In this document: piece by piece, positions 33,038-35,788 of the stretch
How positions within the stretch are numbered: position 1 is the stretch's first letter
Layout: the number at the start of each line of letters is the position of its first letter
Assembly: GCA_017996315.1 (NCBI GenBank)
Contig: JAGOHE010000005.1
Coordinates: 1 to 35,788, forward strand
Direction: 5' to 3'
Length of the DNA: 35,788 bases
Source: Kiritimatiellia bacterium
Lineage (GTDB): Bacteria; Verrucomicrobiota; Kiritimatiellia; PWTM01
Position numbers and translations under genes: made by a program
Notes under the pieces: model-generated
The model's input: only the letters and a program-made list of their open reading frames with translations
What the model was told of the DNA's origin: nothing
Database searches by the model: none

Positions 33038-35665
33038 ATGCACGATCCGTTACTCAGCTCGTCCGAACCGTTGACTACCGGTCTGCCGGGGCTGGATCGA
33101 GTGCTGCAGGGTGTGATGCCCGGCGATAACATTGTCTGGCAGGTCGAGCAGATGGACGACTATCGCGCGCTCGTGCTTCCCTATGCGGATGCGGCGCTTC
33201 GGCAGCGCCGGCCGTTCGTCTACTTCCGATTCGCCTCCCACTCGCCGCTGCTGGCCGAAACACCCGGGCTTGAAATCCACGAGCTGCATCCGGAGGCGGG
33301 GTTCGAGCAATTCACCACGGATGTGCATACCGTCATCCGGTCCCACGGACCGGGCGCCGTGTATGTGTTCGACGGCATTTCCGAACTGGCGGCGGCCTGG
33401 CGGTCCGATCAGATGCTCGGGAATTTCTTCATGCTCACCTGCCCGCTGCTGCTCGAGCTGAAGACCCTCACCTACTTCGCCCTCCTCCGGCACTACCACG
33501 CGTCGTTCGCCACCCGGCCAATCACCGATACCACGCAATATCTCATAGACGTCTTCCGACACGAAGACCGGCTCTTTGTGCGGCCGATCAAAACGCAGTA
33601 CCGGTCGGCGTCCGCCCTGAACATGATGCACGAGTGGAAGGGAACCGATTTCATCCCCGTCACCTCAAGCGCCATCGTCGCCGAACTGCTCGTGGCATCG
33701 CGCTGGCCGGGGTTGCGCATGGACGGGCGCATGGGATTCTGGCGTCGCATTTTCAATGAAGCCCAGGACCTGAGAGAGCGGATTCGCACCGGCTCCAGTT
33801 CCGAGGACCAGGAACGGGTCATGTTCGATCGCCTGAGCCGGATGATCCTGTCGCAAGACCCCAAGATTCTGCACATGGTCCGCGAGTATTTCACGCTGGA
33901 CGACATTTTCAATATCTGGGACCGCATGATCGGCATTGGATTGATCGGCGGTAAAGCGGTCGGCATGCTGCTCGCCCGCGCGATGCTCCAACAACGCGAA
34001 CCGCGGTTTCGTGAATTACTGGAAGCGCACGATTCCTTTTTTATCGGTGCGGACGTGTTTTACACCTATCTCGTGCGCAACGGGGTCTGGCCGGCGCGCC
34101 AGCGGCAGCGGGATCCGTACACCTTCCTCGAAAACCTGGACGACGCGCGAGCCCGCATTCTGGAGGGCGATTTCCAGGACTACACCGTGGACCAGTTCCG
34201 GGAGATGCTGGACTACTACGGCGAGGTTCCCATCATCGTGCGATCCAGCAGCCTGCTGGAGGATAACTATGGAAACGCCTTCGCGGGCAAGTACGACAGC
34301 GTTTTTTGCGTCAACCAGGGTTCGCGCGAGAAACGTCTTTCCGAATTCCTCAACGCGGTGCGCGTGATCTACGCCAGCACCATGAGCGAGGAGGCGCTGC
34401 GCTATCGCGCGCGGCGGGGTCTTCTGGCCCGGGACGAACAGATGGCCCTGCTGGTGATGCGGGTCTCGGGATCCGCCTACGGAAATCTTTTTTACCCGCA
34501 GATGGCCGGCGTCGGATTTTCATTCAATCCCTACAAATGGAGCGAGCACATCGATCCGCAGGCCGGAGTGGTCCGGCTGGTATTCGGTCTGGGTACGCGC
34601 GCCGTAGACCGTTCCGACGACGATTACACCCGGGTGGTGGCGCTCAACGCACCCCAGCGGCGGCCCGAAGCCAGCATGGATGAAGTCTGCCGCTATGCGC
34701 AACGCCGCGTGGACTATCTGAACTTGAAGGAAAACCGCCTGACCTCCGGATACTTTGTGGATCTGATCGAAGACCGCCCCGCTCTTCCGCTCGATCTGTT
34801 CGCCACGGCCGATCTCCCGACGGATGCGCCGGAGGCCGCTCCCTCCTGGGTGCTGACGTTTGACCGGCTGCTATCGGAGACTTCCCTCGTCCGGGATCTG
34901 CGGGAGATCCTGCGCATATTGCAGGAGTCCTATCGCCACCCCGTGGACATCGAATTCACAGCCAACTTCTTCGGCGACCACTGCAAAATCAATTTGCTTC
35001 AGTGCCGGCCCCTGCAGGTGCGCGGCTCGGAGATGATCCGGGTGCCCTCGCTGGCGGAGATTCCGCCCGAAGATGTAATTCTGGCCGCCTCCGGCGCCGT
35101 CATCGGCACCAGTCGCATCGAGAATTTGGACCGGCTGATTTACGTCGTGCCGGACCAATACGGCATCCTGCCCATTTCCGACCGCTTCGAGATCGCCCGT
35201 CTGATTGGCGAAATCAACCGCCTCACGCCCACCGACGGATCCGAACGCGTGATGATTCTCGGGCCCGGCCGATGGGGCACCCGGAGCCCCGACCTGGGCA
35301 TCCCGGTGAATTTTCACCAGATCAACCGCATGGCCGTGGTCTGCGAAATCGTGGCGATGCACGAACATCTGATTCCGGATGTTTCGCTGGGCACCCACTT
35401 TCTGAACGAGCTGGTGGAGATGAATATGCTCTACCTGGCATTGTTCCCCCGGCAGCGGAAAACCCTGTTCCATGAGGACCGCCTGCTTGCGCCCCCGAAT
35501 CAGCTTTCCGCGCTGCTCCCCAACGCCGCGCGCTGGGAGAACGTGGTCCGCGTGCTGGATGCCGGGGCCATCGCCGAATCGGGACGCAAGCTGACGTTCA
35601 TCGCCAACGCTGTTGAACAACAGGCCGTCTGCTATCTGCGAACGGACGACGCTAGAGCGATTTAA
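33038..35665 (+). CDS. KaiC-like / PPDK ATP-binding fusion protein
   Basis: About 875 residues in three parts. Residues 1-230 resemble a KaiC/RecA-like domain: TGLPGLDRVLQGVMPGD at 14-30, then VYVFDGISELAA as Walker B. The P-loop is absent (GDNIVWQVEQ, no GKT/S). Residues about 300-660 are a PPDK/PEP-synthase ATP-grasp domain: IGGKAVGML, IIVRSSSLLEDN, AFAGKYDSVF, DIEFTANFFGDH and LLQCRPLQ. Residues 660-875 contain LGPGRWGTRSPDLGIPV and PDVSLGTHFLNELVEM. The phospho-histidine swivel domain and PEP barrel of true PPDK are missing, so it is not a normal dikinase. Homologous architectures exist as uncharacterised PEP/pyruvate-binding proteins. The final codons and TAA seem to be supplied by an insertion element. 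The longer frame from 32792 overlaps dapB and is rejected. Confidence 0.75.
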   Translation: MHDPLLSSSEPLTTGLPGLDRVLQGVMPGDNIVWQVEQMDDYRALVLPYADAALRQRRPFVYFRFASHSPLLAETPGLEIHELHPEAGFEQFTTDVHTVIRSHGPGAVYVFDGISELAAAWRSDQMLGNFFMLTCPLLLELKTLTYFALLRHYHASFATRPITDTTQYLIDVFRHEDRLFVRPIKTQYRSASALNMMHEWKGTDFIPVTSSAIVAELLVASRWPGLRMDGRMGFWRRIFNEAQDLRERIRTGSSSEDQERVMFDRLSRMILSQDPKILHMVREYFTLDDIFNIWDRMIGIGLIGGKAVGMLLARAMLQQREPRFRELLEAHDSFFIGADVFYTYLVRNGVWPARQRQRDPYTFLENLDDARARILEGDFQDYTVDQFREMLDYYGEVPIIVRSSSLLEDNYGNAFAGKYDSVFCVNQGSREKRLSEFLNAVRVIYASTMSEEALRYRARRGLLARDEQMALLVMRVSGSAYGNLFYPQMAGVGFSFNPYKWSEHIDPQAGVVRLVFGLGTRAVDRSDDDYTRVVALNAPQRRPEASMDEVCRYAQRRVDYLNLKENRLTSGYFVDLIEDRPALPLDLFATADLPTDAPEAAPSWVLTFDRLLSETSLVRDLREILRILQESYRHPVDIEFTANFFGDHCKINLLQCRPLQVRGSEMIRVPSLAEIPPEDVILAASGAVIGTSRIENLDRLIYVVPDQYGILPISDRFEIARLIGEINRLTPTDGSERVMILGPGRWGTRSPDLGIPVNFHQINRMAVVCEIVAMHEHLIPDVSLGTHFLNELVEMNMLYLALFPRQRKTLFHEDRLLAPPNQLSALLPNAARWENVVRVLDAGAIAESGRKLTFIANAVEQQAVCYLRTDDARAI

Positions 35666-35788
35666 GTAATACTATAGCCGCATGAGGCAAACCAATGGAG
35701 GGCGTCTTCGGGCGTGATGGAGGCCAAGGCGCAGGCAATGGCCGCCCATAGATCTTCTTCCGTTCGAGCCTTGGCCGCCCGCAAGCAC
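35655..35788 (-). mobile_element. End of an IS630-family insertion sequence (continues past the window)
   Basis: The transposase fragment here reads out of the window on the minus strand. IS630-type elements insert at TA, and a TA stands at 35653-35654 directly before GAGCGATTTAAGT, which I take as the element's outer end. The target-side sequence is the last part of the KaiC-like/PPDK fusion gene. The other end, the second inverted repeat and the duplicated TA lie outside the window, so the boundary is inferred. Confidence 0.55.
35662..35788 (-). CDS. IS630-family transposase, C-terminal fragment (cut by window end)
   Basis: 41 residues are visible on the minus strand: LRAAKARTEEDLWAAIACA, then LASITPEDALHWFASCGY and SIT before the stop. 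The pattern TEEDLxxAIxxALxxITPED...WFxxCGY is the typical end of IS630-type DDE transposases, after the NPIE/DDE core that lies outside the window. The stop codon TAA (complement at 35662-35664) overlaps the TAA of the opposite-strand fusion gene. Whether the complete transposase is intact cannot be judged. Confidence 0.75.
   Translation of the reverse strand, partial: CLRAAKARTEEDLWAAIACALASITPEDALHWFASCGYSIT

Noticed and set aside
1-35788. tRNA genes, rRNA genes or CRISPR repeats
   Set aside because: No cloverleaf with a conserved T-loop, no rRNA sequence and no regularly spaced repeats were found by reading.

Overview
The window is a gene-dense stretch of about 60% G+C from a Gram-negative bacterium. 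The Gram-negative call rests on a tripartite RND pump with an outer-membrane lipoprotein channel, an outer-membrane beta-barrel, a GspK-like pseudopilin and two lipoprotein signals. Short TCCAA-N3-TTGGA palindromes between genes, together with the gene mix, make me lean to the PVC superphylum (Verrucomicrobiota/Kiritimatiellota). That placement is an impression from memory, not proof.

Layout. (1) 1-2168: end of recR, an esterase, and a convergent MFS transporter. (2) 2284-11910: a cell-surface polysaccharide region. A Sel1-repeat protein is followed by an RfaH/UpxY-like NusG paralogue overlapping a MiaB-type methylthiotransferase. Then come a Wzx-like flippase, a PIG-L deacetylase, a glycosyltransferase, an OmpW-like barrel, a hexapeptide acyltransferase and a GT-C membrane protein. 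(3) 11911-12104: a palindrome-rich intergenic patch. (4) 12105-13150: FucU-type mutarotase and a macrodomain protein. (5) 13228-19562: a MarR regulator with a complete adaptor/pump/outer-membrane-channel RND operon. (6) 19536-27274: two divergent operons that I read as a glucosylglycerate-type compatible-solute system. They encode a GpgS-like synthase, a HAD protein, two GT4 glycosyltransferases, a GH13 glycoside phosphorylase and an M20-fold protein that has lost its catalytic and metal-binding residues. (7) 27233-29968: a GT-C protein with a lone GspK-like pseudopilin. (8) 30117-32858: RlmL-like rRNA methyltransferase, a small exported protein with its own strong promoter, and dapB. (9) 33038-35665: a fusion of a degenerate KaiC-like domain, a PPDK ATP-binding domain and a C-terminal domain with a GPGRWGT motif. 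Its last codons and stop appear to come from the end of an IS630-family element that runs off the window.

The most interesting part is region 6. Synthesis (GpgS then HAD), further glycosylation (GT4) and phosphorolytic recycling (GH13) appear to sit together with an inactive peptidase-like protein, which may have a binding or regulatory role. Next are the KaiC-like/PPDK fusion protein and several well-formed promoters that overlap palindromes. No tRNA, rRNA or CRISPR array was seen, and no gene-free stretch exceeds 200 bases.
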